Positions 41,527-49,336 of a stretch of 64,000 nt of DNA are shown one piece after another (the first letter of the stretch is position 1; each line of letters begins with the position of its first letter). The notes beneath the pieces are model-generated. The model made no database searches, was not told the DNA's origin, and saw only the letters and a list, made by a program, of their open reading frames with translations. The stretch covers positions 310,001-374,000 of the forward strand of contig NZ_CP029481.1 of the NCBI RefSeq assembly GCF_003151255.1, read 5' to 3'. This DNA comes from Microvirga sp. 17 mud 1-3 (GTDB taxonomy: Bacteria > Pseudomonadota > Alphaproteobacteria > Rhizobiales > Beijerinckiaceae). Made by a program: the position numbers and the translations under genes.

Positions 41527-41931
41527 GTGCTCCATCACATCACGCTTCATCTTGCCCGCAGCAAGGAGTTTCCGGAAGGAAGTGCCCAGCACGGATACGA
41601 GATCACCGCACCCTTGAACGAGGAGGGGCGTCTCGATCAGGAAGAGTGGATGCGGCACAGGGCCCAGTGCCGGGTGCGCCGGTTCTGGGAAAATGAAGCG
41701 GACCGGCAAGGTGTGCTCGTGCATAGACCGGGCGGGGCCGGCGGCGCGACCTGGATGATCGACTATGACCAGAACCGCTTTGGTGACGAGGAGGCCGGCT
41801 ACAGGCTCAACCAGCACCGCTTCGTGCAGGGCGAGTATGTCACGATCCAGGACGAGGACGAGAAGCCCTACACGTTTCAGGTCGTCGCCGTGCGGCCAGT
41901 CGGCCAGGCCGTGGCAGCGAATGGGGGCTGA
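41527..41931 (+). CDS. Conserved hypothetical protein with cytochrome c
   Basis: A 134-residue soluble protein that I do not recognise. Conserved-looking blocks are LHHITLHLARSKEFPEGS, GYEITAPLNEEGRLD, CRVRRFWENEADRQG, LVHRPGG, WMIDYD, and GEYVTIQDEDEKPYTFQVV. The start is GTG 41527, backed by GGGAGG 6 nt upstream and the perfect FNR/FixK box at 41439. The cytochrome c gene starts 3 bp after its stop, so both are one operon. It may accompany that redox protein; function unknown. Confidence 0.7.
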   Translation: MLHHITLHLARSKEFPEGSAQHGYEITAPLNEEGRLDQEEWMRHRAQCRVRRFWENEADRQGVLVHRPGGAGGATWMIDYDQNRFGDEEAGYRLNQHRFVQGEYVTIQDEDEKPYTFQVVAVRPVGQAVAANGG

Positions 41932-41933
41932 GC

Positions 41934-42254
41934 ATGGTCCGCTTGGTGACTCTCTCGTGCGTTGCCCTTCTCCTGACCCCGTGGGCAGCCCTGGGCCAGG
42001 AAGGGCGGGTGCAGCGCGGTCGGGTCTTTGCCCAGACGAATTGCGCACAATGCCATGCCATTGGCCGTTTCGGCGACAGCCCCATTCCGGAGGCGCCACC
42101 ATTCCGGACGCTCCATTTGCGCTACCCGGTGGATGATCTGGCCGAAGCTTTCGCAGAAGGCATTACGACGGGACATCCCACCATGCCCCAGTTCCAGCTG
42201 GACCCTGCCCAGATCAACGATCTCATCGCATATCTCCGATCGGTTCAGCGCTAG
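41934..42254 (+). CDS. Periplasmic c-type cytochrome
   Basis: A 106-residue exported cytochrome. Residues 1-21 are a signal peptide (MVRLVTLSCVALLLTPWAALG). The haem site CAQCH is at 37-41 and a methionine ligand lies near 84 (GHPTMPQF). It belongs to the small single-haem class and would carry electrons in the periplasm. It is co-transcribed with the preceding gene, 3 bp away, and is convergent with a b561 gene. A FixK box upstream suggests use under low oxygen. Confidence 0.92.
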   Translation: MVRLVTLSCVALLLTPWAALGQEGRVQRGRVFAQTNCAQCHAIGRFGDSPIPEAPPFRTLHLRYPVDDLAEAFAEGITTGHPTMPQFQLDPAQINDLIAYLRSVQR

Positions 42255-42267
42255 AGCATCGTGTTGT

Positions 42268-42302
42268 CCGCCACAGGCGGCATGGAATGCCGGCCGTGGC
42301 GG
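42268..42302. terminator. Hairpin between convergent cytochrome genes
   Basis: CCGCCAC at 42268-42274 and GTGGCGG at 42296-42302 flank an inner GGCAT/ATGCC pair, making a long interrupted stem. It lies in the 58-bp gap between the cytochrome c and b561 genes and may end both transcripts. No long T run is present. Confidence 0.5.
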
Positions 42303-42312
42303 CCTGATCGGA

Positions 42313-42819
42313 TCAAACCGGGTTCATGCGTTGCATGGTTCCGTCGCGGAGCACGAACTGGTGCCACAGGGCGATGAGGGCATGAAGGCCGGCCAGGATC
42401 AGGATGAGCGTGCCGCCGGTCTCGTGAAGCTCGGCGATGGGGCCGGGTGCGCCCTGTACGGAGGCCGCAAGGGCCGGCAGCGGCAGGCCGAAGAACGACA
42501 CCGGCACGCCGAGCCGCGAGGCGGCGTACCAGCCGGAGAGCGGCAAGGCGATCATGAAGAGGTAGAGCACGCCGTGGCCGACCTTGGCGGCGAGGTTGAG
42601 CCAGGGGCTGTGCGGATCCTCGATGCGGGCTTTGCTGCCCCACCAGCGGGCGACCAGGCGCGGCAGCACGAGCAGGAGCACGGCCAGCCCGAGCGAGAAA
42701 TGCAGCACAGGCGGGTTGAGGCGGACTTGGCGTCCGCCCTCGGCCGTGAGCCAGGCCGCCAGGATCAGCACGGCCATGGCCCAGTGAAGAAGGATCAGAG
42801 ACTTCGAATAGCGCGGCAT
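42313..42819 (-). CDS. Cytochrome b561 family protein
   Basis: A 168-residue inner-membrane dihaem cytochrome. It begins MPRYSKSLILLHWAMAV with a haem histidine, followed by LHFSLGLAVLLLVLPRL, VGHGVLYLFMIALPLSGWY and LHETGGTLILILAGLHALIALWH, the four helices and histidine ligands of bacterial b561. It moves electrons from quinol to a periplasmic partner, possibly the neighbouring cytochrome c. ATG 42819 is clear. It is transcribed opposite to that gene. Confidence 0.92.
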   Translation of the reverse strand: MPRYSKSLILLHWAMAVLILAAWLTAEGGRQVRLNPPVLHFSLGLAVLLLVLPRLVARWWGSKARIEDPHSPWLNLAAKVGHGVLYLFMIALPLSGWYAASRLGVPVSFFGLPLPALAASVQGAPGPIAELHETGGTLILILAGLHALIALWHQFVLRDGTMQRMNPV

Positions 42820-42852
42820 CGATGAGGTCTTTCTGGTCTGGTATCCAATGGG

Positions 42853-43695
42853 TCAGTAGGAGAGGAACAGTGGGACCGGGGAGGATTTGAGGAGGGATTG
42901 GGTCGTGCCTCCGAGCATTCTCTGGCGCAGGCGCGAGTGCACGAAGGCCCCCATCACGATCATGTCCGCATGGGTCAGGATCGCGTGATTGCGCAAAGTT
43001 TCGGCGACATCGCCATGGGTGGCCGTGAGGTTCAGCACGCTCACCTTGACGCCATGGCGGGACAGATGAGGCGCGATCTCCACGCCCGGAACCGTATTCC
43101 TGAGATCCTTCTCGCCCGTGATGCTGACAAGCTCGACCCTTTCGGCGCCTCGCAGGAACGGCATGGCGTCGTTGAGCGCGCGCGCCGCCTTGGCGCTGCC
43201 GTCCCAGGCCACCACAATCCGCGCTCCTGCGAATGTCTCCCGGCCGGGCGGAACGACGATGAGGGGGCGCCCGCTTTCCGTCAGGACGGCCTCGATCAGA
43301 CCGCGGTCGACCGCAAGAGCGACCGGTTCCGCGTCCATCACGGTCAAGTCATGGGTTCGGGCGAGAGCCGCGAAACTCCTCACCAGATCCTGATAGGCGA
43401 GCTGCGGCGCTTCCGTCGTGCATGAGATTCCGGATGTTTCGGCCGTCTGCCGGGCCAGATCGGCGGCAGCATTTGCAAGGGCATCGAGCCGACGGTTCTC
43501 GGCAGCCGCAAGGCCTGCCGCGAACTTGCTGACGAAGGCATGCGTGAGGGCGAGCTTCAACGAGGCGGCCTGGACGGTCGCATGGGCTCCGGCTTCGCGG
43601 GCGAGCGAAAGCCCGTATGCCAGGGCCGAAGAGGTCTCATCCTCGTCGCCCTCCTTGGTCAGGCCGATCAGGATGCTGCGGATGTTCTCAAGCAC
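42853..43695 (-). CDS. Universal stress protein, tandem UspA-like
   Basis: A 280-residue universal stress protein. The N-terminal domain begins MLENIRSILIGLTKEGDEDE, and the C-terminal domain has RIVVAWDGSAKAARALNDA and MIVMGAFVHSRLRQRMLGGTTQSLL. The start is GTG 43695 with GAGGAG upstream. Its second copy in the island is at 37955-38785 on the other strand. It lies after b561 in the same direction and may be transcribed with it. A role in surviving low oxygen or energy stress is inferred. Confidence 0.9.
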   Translation of the reverse strand: MLENIRSILIGLTKEGDEDETSSALAYGLSLAREAGAHATVQAASLKLALTHAFVSKFAAGLAAAENRRLDALANAAADLARQTAETSGISCTTEAPQLAYQDLVRSFAALARTHDLTVMDAEPVALAVDRGLIEAVLTESGRPLIVVPPGRETFAGARIVVAWDGSAKAARALNDAMPFLRGAERVELVSITGEKDLRNTVPGVEIAPHLSRHGVKVSVLNLTATHGDVAETLRNHAILTHADMIVMGAFVHSRLRQRMLGGTTQSLLKSSPVPLFLSY

Positions 43696-43756
43696 GGAAT
43701 TCTCCTCGCGGGATAGAAGTACATGGATGGTGGGCGGTTTCGGTCGTCATCTGCGG

Positions 43757-44749
43757 TCAGTGCCGTCCCGGAACGAGAACCGCCGCGCCCTGGAGCCTGC
43801 CTGCCCGAAGATCGTCCAGAGCTTCGTTGGCGGCCTCCAGGGGGTAGGGCACCGTTTCGGTTCTCACCCGGGCCTCCCGAGCGACCGATAGAAAGTCATG
43901 CGCGTCCTGCCGGGTGAGGTTCGCTACGGACAGGATCTGTCGCTCCCCCCATAACAGGCGGTAGGGAAACCGGGGGATGTCGCTCATATGGATTCCGCCG
44001 CAGACGACCCGACCGCCCTTGGCCGTCGCCTGCAGGGCCACGGGCACCAGATCGCCCACCGGCGCGAAGATGATGGCCGCATCGAGCCGCCCGGGCGGCT
44101 CCTCGTCCGAGCCTCCGGCCCAAGCCGCGCCCAGCGAACGGGCGAATTCCTGGGCCGCGCTGTCGCCCGGGCGCGTGAAGGCAAAGACTTGCCGGTGCTG
44201 CCAGAGACAGACCTGGGCGATGATGTGAGCGGCCGCTCCGAAGCCGTAGATGCCGATCGTTCGAGCATCTCCCGCCGCGACCAGCGATCGCCAGCCGATC
44301 AGACCGGCACAGAGGAGAGGCGCGAGAGCAACGGGATCTTCGCCCTCCGGCAGTGGAAACGCGTAGGCGGCGTCGGCCACCACATGGGACGCGAAGCCGC
44401 CGTCGCGGGTATAGCCCGTGAACAGCGGCTCGTCGCAGAGGTTTTCCCGGCCCGAGGCGCAATAGGGGCAATGCCCGCAGGTGTGGCCAAGCCAGGGAAC
44501 GCCCACGCGCTGCCCGATTTTGAGAGTGGCGACCCCCTCGCCGAGCGCATCGACCCGCCCCACGATCTCATGGCCGGGAATGACAGGCAGCTTCGGGTTC
44601 GGTAGGTCGCCGTCCACGACGTGAAGGTCGGTGCGGCAGACGGCACAGGCCTCCAGAACCAAGCGGATCTCGCCGGGTCCGGGGTCAGGCAGGGGGCGTG
44701 TCTCGAGAACCAGAGGCGTACACACCTTGTGGAGGACCATCGCCTTCAT
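43757..44749 (-). CDS. Zinc-dependent alcohol dehydrogenase (AdhP-like)
   Basis: A 330-residue alcohol dehydrogenase of the medium-chain class. It has ACAVCRTDLHVVDGDLP (catalytic zinc Cys), PGHEIVGRVDALGEGV, and the structural zinc loop CGHCPYCASGRENLC with four cysteines. The Rossmann part reads IGIYGFGAAAHIIAQV. ATG 44749. This class converts ethanol or other primary alcohols and aldehydes with NAD. It is the second ADH in the island and the more conventional one. It follows the small 93-residue gene at the same strand. Confidence 0.93.
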   Translation of the reverse strand: MKAMVLHKVCTPLVLETRPLPDPGPGEIRLVLEACAVCRTDLHVVDGDLPNPKLPVIPGHEIVGRVDALGEGVATLKIGQRVGVPWLGHTCGHCPYCASGRENLCDEPLFTGYTRDGGFASHVVADAAYAFPLPEGEDPVALAPLLCAGLIGWRSLVAAGDARTIGIYGFGAAAHIIAQVCLWQHRQVFAFTRPGDSAAQEFARSLGAAWAGGSDEEPPGRLDAAIIFAPVGDLVPVALQATAKGGRVVCGGIHMSDIPRFPYRLLWGERQILSVANLTRQDAHDFLSVAREARVRTETVPYPLEAANEALDDLRAGRLQGAAVLVPGRH

Positions 44750-44779
44750 GGTTCGAGCGTCCCGTCACCCTGCAGCGCT

Positions 44780-45061
44780 TCAGTCGAAGCAAGACCTGAT
44801 CCGTTCCTGCAGGTTCTCGAGGGCCGCAACATAAGGCGCGCGGCGCTCCTGGTGGCACCGGCGAAGGTGTGCGATCTGCCGGCGCTTGAGGCTCTCGTCA
44901 TCCTCACTGCGTTCGACGGCATCAAGCTCCTGCTCGCAGACGAGGTCGATATCGGCAAGGTCGGCTAGGAGCGACTGGAGCCGCGGCAGAATGTCGGGCG
45001 CATACACCCTGTCCATGCCCGGTCTTTCCAGGGAGCGCGAATATTGCACGTCTGTCGGCAT
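44780..45061 (-). CDS. Small conserved protein of the stress island
   Basis: A 93-residue protein with an acidic N-terminal half and helical charged C-terminal half (LKRRQIAHLRRCHQERRAPYVAALENLQERIRSCF). I do not recognise it. It is 30 bp upstream of the AdhP-like gene on the same strand, so a shared transcript is likely. The perfect FixK box at 45218-45231 lies 157 bp upstream. It could be a small regulatory or adaptor protein; the coding call rests on position and reading frame. Confidence 0.6.
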   Translation of the reverse strand: MPTDVQYSRSLERPGMDRVYAPDILPRLQSLLADLADIDLVCEQELDAVERSEDDESLKRRQIAHLRRCHQERRAPYVAALENLQERIRSCFD

Positions 45062-45217
45062 AGCCTTCTCCGCAATTGCACCGGTTCCGGAAGAGGGGTT
45101 GTCTAAACCTTCACTGAGATTATGCCTGGAATTCGATGAATCCGAGGCAGTTTGGCGCCGCTCTTCCTGGAATTCAGGTCAATAAAACAATGCTGAACTG
45201 CCTCGACCGAAGTTGCT

Positions 45218-45231
45218 TTGATTGAGATCAA
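45218..45231. promoter_or_regulatory. Perfect FNR/FixK box
   Basis: TTGAT-TGAG-ATCAA is an exact anaerobox, in a divergent gap. It sits 96 bp upstream of the small membrane protein gene (45327) and 157 bp from the 93-residue gene on the other strand. By symmetry it could serve both. It is the second perfect box in the island. Confidence 0.75.
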
Positions 45232-45326
45232 AGAAAATCTATAAGTTAATGGCAGTTTGGAGAAAATTTGATGGAGGCGCGTCTGGCGCGGCCATTCGGG
45301 CCTCCTGGTCGACAGAGGATAAGGCC

Positions 45327-45524
45327 ATGGTTTCCTGGGTTGCCCGTATCTTGATGATCGTCGCGGGCGTCGTAACGGGTTGGGTCGTTGCTGCGGATGC
45401 GCCGAATTTCGGGATTATCCAGGTGATCGTGGCGCTCTTCATGGTCACGCTCATCGTGGCAGTGCTGGCCTTCTGGCCCTCCAACTGGACGACCTGGCTC
45501 AATCGCCTGCAGCGGTCCCGATAG
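45327..45524 (+). CDS. Small two-helix membrane protein
   Basis: A 65-residue protein with two predicted transmembrane helices (ILMIVAGVVTGWVVA and IIQVIVALFMVTLIVAVLAFW) and a short basic tail. ATG 45327 follows GAGGATAAGG, a good ribosome-binding site; the longer TTG-started frame is less likely. It is not a family I can name. The perfect FixK box 96 bp upstream suggests induction at low oxygen. Confidence 0.65.
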   Translation: MVSWVARILMIVAGVVTGWVVAADAPNFGIIQVIVALFMVTLIVAVLAFWPSNWTTWLNRLQRSR

Positions 45525-45744
45525 TCGACGTCGCGTCCGTTGCGCGTGCAGGGTCCGATTCCGGACCCGGAGGGAGCCTGTGTTCCATCGCTTTTGCCCC
45601 TTGAAAATCGAAGCCTGGTGAAGCTGCCTCCGGCAGAACGTGCTCCTGCCTGGGGCATCGCGGTGCCGTTTTCATTGGCTGCCTGATTGAGCCCGTGGTC
45701 GATGCGCGATATTGCGTTCCCGACCCATCCGTTGAGGCTTGACG

Positions 45745-46230
45745 TTGACGCTTAATTTAACGCCCCGAGTTGAAGTCAAAGTGCTCGATCCGCGCGTGCG
45801 GGAATGGGGCCTGCCGCGCTATCAAAGCGCGATGGCTGCTGCGATCGATCTGTTCGCCTGCATTGATGAGGCCATTGTCCTGGCTCCCGGCACGCCCGCT
45901 CAGTTGATCCCGTCCGGCATTGCGATCCACATGGCCAACGAGCATATGGTTGCGGTGATCGCGCCGCGCTCCGGGCTTGGCCATAAGAAGGGTCTGGTTC
46001 TGGGCAATCTTCAGGGCGTGATCGACGCGGATTATGTCGGCCCCATCATGATCAGCGTCTGGAACCGCAGTGCCCCTGGCACCGAACCTATCGTGATCGA
46101 ACCTGGCGAGCGTATCGCGCAGATGATGTTCGTGCCGATCCTTCGCCCGACTTTCGAGGTGGTGGAGGACTTCACGCGCAGCAGCGACCGGGGAGACGGC
46201 GGTTTCGGATCGACCGGTGACGCTCAGTAA
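45745..46230 (+). CDS. dut: dUTP pyrophosphatase, gamma-type
   Basis: A 161-residue dUTPase, which hydrolyses dUTP to dUMP and pyrophosphate. PRSGLGHKKG (motif II), GVIDADYVG (motif III, catalytic Asp) and the C-terminal RGDGGFGSTG (motif V) are clear. Motif I reads AAAIDL where AGLDL is usual. The VEVKVLDPRV start and the RVAWNR-like VWNRS segment resemble E. coli Dut more than the common alphaproteobacterial form. Start TTG 45745 is chosen because GAGG sits 7 nt upstream; TTG 45739 is an alternative. No ATG is near. Confidence 0.9.
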   Translation: MTLNLTPRVEVKVLDPRVREWGLPRYQSAMAAAIDLFACIDEAIVLAPGTPAQLIPSGIAIHMANEHMVAVIAPRSGLGHKKGLVLGNLQGVIDADYVGPIMISVWNRSAPGTEPIVIEPGERIAQMMFVPILRPTFEVVEDFTRSSDRGDGGFGSTGDAQ

Positions 46231-46452
46231 CGTGGTTTCGGGCTTGAACGAGCCTATCTTAAAGTGCTTGGGTAAGACTTCCTCTCCGAAGACGCTGCTT
46301 CACGCGAGCGCACAGGTGAACACAAAATTGCCCAGCATGCACAGCCGGTTCACCCCCAACCTTACACCGCCTGGAGAGTGCCATTTCGAGGCTTGGGCGC
46401 TCCCCGTCCCGCCTTGGCAGAAGGGCTTTATGGGGCTGCGGGGGAGGGCGCG

Positions 46453-46902
46453 ATGAACATTCTTTCGCGCCGTGCGCTCCTCGCCATCTCGGCCGTTACG
46501 GACATTGCGCTGTATGCCCGGCCTATGCCGGTCTCGGCCAAGGCTCTCGCGGCCCGTCACAATCTGCCCCCCCGGCATCTGGAGCCAGTGCTGCAGGCCC
46601 TCGTCCGCAACGGAATTCTCAAGGGCGTGCGCGGCCCGCGCGGCGGGTACGAACTCGCCCGGGAGCGGCGGCGGATCAGGGCCGGCGATATCGTGCGTGT
46701 GGCGATGACCGCCTATGAGGATGAGGGTGCCTCCCCGCTGCCGGAATCGCGCCTTGCGGAGAACGTCGTCGCTCCCCTCGTGCGGGAGGGTTTCGAAGCC
46801 TTCCTGGCCGAACTCGATCAGGTGACCGTTGAGGATCTCTGCAACCGGGCTCAGGACGAGGCTGCGGTTGAGCAGAGCTCTACATCTGATTTCACAATAT
46901 AA
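46453..46902 (+). CDS. Rrf2 family transcriptional regulator
   Basis: A 149-residue Rrf2-family winged-helix protein (LAISAVTDIALYARPMPVSAKALAARHNLPPRHLEPVLQAL, then GVRGPRGGYELARERR). The C-terminal part has a single cysteine (DLCNRA) and no IscR-type three-cysteine cluster, so it probably does not bind an iron-sulfur cluster. The cysK gene begins 73 bp downstream in the same direction. The layout recalls CymR-type control of cysteine synthesis, but this is inference. Confidence 0.9.
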   Translation: MNILSRRALLAISAVTDIALYARPMPVSAKALAARHNLPPRHLEPVLQALVRNGILKGVRGPRGGYELARERRRIRAGDIVRVAMTAYEDEGASPLPESRLAENVVAPLVREGFEAFLAELDQVTVEDLCNRAQDEAAVEQSSTSDFTI

Positions 46903-46975
46903 AATGTACAAATACGAATTTATCGACACGCTTCGTAAAAAAGGATAATTATCGCTCTGAAACAAGGAGAGTTCC

Positions 46976-47938
46976 ATGGCTGACAATGTCCAGAAGCCCG
47001 GCCGGGGCCGGATCTACGGCTCCATCACGGAGACCATCGGCAACACGCCTCTCGTTCGCCTGAACCGTCTGCCCCAGGAGCGCGGGATCGACGCCGAGAT
47101 TCTGGTCAAGCTCGAGTTCTTCAACCCGATCGCGAGCGTCAAGGACCGTATCGGCGTAAGCATGATTGACGCCATGGAGGGCTCCGGGGCGATCAAGCCG
47201 GGCGCGACTCTCATCGAGCCGACCTCCGGTAATACGGGCATTGCACTCGCTTTCGTCGCGGCGGCGCGGGGTTACCGGCTCATCCTGGTGATGCCCGAGA
47301 CCATGTCCATGGAGCGCCGCAAGATGCTGGCCTATCTCGGCGCGGAGCTTGCCCTGACGCCGGGCCCGCTCGGCATGAAGGGCGCCATTGCCAAGGCCGA
47401 GGAGCTCTTGAAGGAGATCCCGGGCTCCGTGATTCCGCAGCAGTTCAAGAACCCGGCCAATCCGGAGATCCACCGCAAGACCACCGCGGAGGAGATCTGG
47501 AACGATACGGACGGGAAGCTCGATGCCTTCGTGGCCGGCGTCGGCACCGGCGGCACGATCACGGGCGTCGGTCAGGTGCTCAAGCCCCGCCTGCCGAACC
47601 TCAAGATCATCGCCGTGGAGCCGGAGGATTCCGCTGTTCTCTCAGGTGGCCAGCCGGGACCGCACAAGATCCAGGGCCTGGGCGCCGGCTTCGTGCCGGA
47701 CGTGCTCGACCGTTCGATCATCGACGACGTCGTGACCGTCAGCAACCAGACCGCCTTCGACACCGCCCGCCAGCTCTCCAAGCTCGAAGGCATCCCGGGC
47801 GGCATCTCCACGGGCGCCAACGTGGCGGCGGCACTCGAGGTCGCGGCACGGCCGGAATTCAAGGGCAAGCGCATCGTCACGGTCGCGCCCTCCTTTGCGG
47901 AGCGCTACATTTCGAGCCCGCTCTTCGAAGGGCTCTGA
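46976..47938 (+). CDS. cysK: Cysteine synthase A
   Basis: A 320-residue O-acetylserine sulfhydrylase, a PLP enzyme that makes L-cysteine from O-acetylserine and sulfide. [16 protein letters not shown] opens the fold. The PLP lysine is K56 in [24 protein letters not shown] is the substrate loop, and [13 protein letters not shown] binds the phosphate. ATG 46976 follows AAGGAGAG. A strong terminator lies 25 bp after the stop. It is likely under the control of the adjacent Rrf2 regulator. Confidence 0.96.
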   Translation: MADNVQKPGRGRIYGSITETIGNTPLVRLNRLPQERGIDAEILVKLEFFNPIASVKDRIGVSMIDAMEGSGAIKPGATLIEPTSGNTGIALAFVAAARGYRLILVMPETMSMERRKMLAYLGAELALTPGPLGMKGAIAKAEELLKEIPGSVIPQQFKNPANPEIHRKTTAEEIWNDTDGKLDAFVAGVGTGGTITGVGQVLKPRLPNLKIIAVEPEDSAVLSGGQPGPHKIQGLGAGFVPDVLDRSIIDDVVTVSNQTAFDTARQLSKLEGIPGGISTGANVAAALEVAARPEFKGKRIVTVAPSFAERYISSPLFEGL

Positions 47939-47960
47939 AGCCGCTTGCACAGACGATCCG

Positions 47961-47991
47961 AAAGGGCGGCCGCAAGCCGCCCTTTTCTTTT
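47961..47991 (+). terminator. Rho-independent terminator of cysK
   Basis: GGGCGGC and GCCGCCC form a 7-bp GC stem around CGCAA, followed by TTTTCTTTT. It closes the rrf2-cysK unit before the small-protein cluster. Confidence 0.85.
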
Positions 47992-48069
47992 GCGTGAGGC
48001 GAAGCTTAGCCAGAACCTAACTCCTTCCGCCGGGTTGCCCTTGAAACACATGCATTCGAGGAGCCTGCG

Positions 48070-48465
48070 ATGGCGGACAGACAAGGACCCCATTCCCTGA
48101 AAGACCGGACCGCGGATCAGATCCGCAACGAGCAGCGCAGCGGCGGTGTCGCCGATACGGCGAATAAAGGCCCCGAGGCCAACGAGACCATGCGCAAGGT
48201 CTGGGACGAGCCCGGAGGGGAGGCCTATGCCTATCGCCAGTCCATGGGCGGCGCAGGCAACCGGGACGAAGGGCATGCCGAGCTGACGGCCGCCGAGACC
48301 CCCGAGACCACAAAGCATCTGAGCGACGCCAGCCTCTCACCGAAAGACAAGGACGCCACTGCGGACGCCATCGAGCGTGCGACGGCCATTACCGGACGCG
48401 AGGGCGACGACCGGGCCGGGAAGGACGGCTCCGCTAAAGGCTCGGCCAAGCGCAGCGGTCGATGA
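48070..48465 (+). CDS. Hydrophilic disordered protein
   Basis: A 131-residue protein with almost no hydrophobic stretches, rich in Gly, Ala, Asp, Glu, Lys and Thr, with a single Trp and no Cys. It begins MADRQGPHSLKDRTADQIRNEQRS. I recognise no domain; it looks intrinsically disordered, like hydrophilins or LEA-type protectants. ATG 48070 is preceded by GAGGAG. It is the first of four same-strand genes of similar composition. Confidence 0.65.
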   Translation: MADRQGPHSLKDRTADQIRNEQRSGGVADTANKGPEANETMRKVWDEPGGEAYAYRQSMGGAGNRDEGHAELTAAETPETTKHLSDASLSPKDKDATADAIERATAITGREGDDRAGKDGSAKGSAKRSGR

Positions 48466-48482
48466 GGCACGAGGAGGGTCGT

Positions 48483-48710
48483 ATGGGCAATGCAGGCTAC
48501 GGCAACGCCACGGACGATACGGGCAGGACAACCGGTCAGAGGGCCCACGAGCCGGCTTCCAAGAGGAAGCCAAGTGAGGGCGATAAGCGCAAAATGCCCT
48601 CCGCCGGACCCCACGCGGATCCGACACTCACGAACCCCGATGCGACGCCCGGAACCGGCGCGCTCACTCCGCCCGGTGCGAACGACGAGACCGATTCGGG
48701 AACCGGCTAG
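48483..48710 (+). CDS. Small hydrophilic disordered protein
   Basis: A 75-residue protein of low complexity (MGNAGYGNATDDTGRTTGQR, then a Pro/Gly/Asp/Thr-rich tail). ATG 48483 has a strong GAGGAGG 5 nt upstream; an in-frame ATG at 48462 overlaps the previous stop but lacks a site. No domain is seen. It is the second member of the four-gene cluster. Confidence 0.6.
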   Translation: MGNAGYGNATDDTGRTTGQRAHEPASKRKPSEGDKRKMPSAGPHADPTLTNPDATPGTGALTPPGANDETDSGTG

Positions 48711-48727
48711 GCCGGCAGGAGACGGGT

Positions 48728-49045
48728 ATGTCGAACAAAGATCAGGAACAGCCGCGAGTGCCGACCGAACGACCGGATCCCAAGGCCGCTTCCCGCGACC
48801 CGCAGCCCGGCGCGAAGGATCGCCCCGGCTTCGACCTCGGCGGTACGGCAGAGGACAATAAGAGCACGGTGGGCTCGAACGTGATTCCGGGCGGCCCCAA
48901 GAGCGATCCAGCGCCTGGAGGCGAAGGAACCGGCCGCGCCGGCGGTCTCACGGACCCAAGCGGATCGCGCTCCCTGGGCAACCGGTCTGGGCCCGGCTCG
49001 GCCAGCGGCGGCGGCTCGACGGACGGCTCCGGTGGCCCGTCTTGA
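48728..49045 (+). CDS. Gly/Ser/Pro-rich disordered protein
   Basis: A 105-residue, strongly disordered protein, about one fifth glycine, ending in a Gly/Ser run. It has no Cys or Trp. AGGAG precedes ATG 48728. It begins MSNKDQEQPRVPTERPDPKA. Third member of the cluster; a protectant role is only suggested by composition. Confidence 0.6.
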   Translation: MSNKDQEQPRVPTERPDPKAASRDPQPGAKDRPGFDLGGTAEDNKSTVGSNVIPGGPKSDPAPGGEGTGRAGGLTDPSGSRSLGNRSGPGSASGGGSTDGSGGPS

Positions 49046-49064
49046 GGAACCGAAGGACAGCATT

Positions 49065-49244
49065 ATGACGACCGGTAAGAAAAACCCCGGGAACCGCCGC
49101 GGTGTCCAGCCAAGCGAAGCGGACATCGCGGCTCCCCGCCTGACGCCCCAGGGCCGCACAGGACCTGCCGGCAAGGGCGAGGATTCGACCGATCCCATGG
49201 GTCAGGGCGCCAAGAAGGGGCAGGGGGACAAGGCCGAGGGCTGA
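49065..49244 (+). CDS. Small basic disordered protein
   Basis: A 59-residue, Lys/Gly/Pro-rich protein (MTTGKKNPGNRRGVQPSEAD). ATG 49065 follows GAAGGACAG; an earlier GTG at 49032 overlaps the preceding gene and is less likely. Fourth member of the tandem cluster. No domain recognised. Confidence 0.55.
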   Translation: MTTGKKNPGNRRGVQPSEADIAAPRLTPQGRTGPAGKGEDSTDPMGQGAKKGQGDKAEG

Positions 49245-49336
49245 GGCCGGCTCAAATCTTCATCGTAGGAAACGGGTGGGTTCCCCCCGCGGGACAGCGG
49301 TAGGCAGGAGAAGATTCTCTCCGCCGGATATCCGCC

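Noticed and set aside
46903..46975. Possible SAM riboswitch before cysK
   Set aside because: The gap is short (73 bp), AT-rich and shows no conserved riboswitch core.
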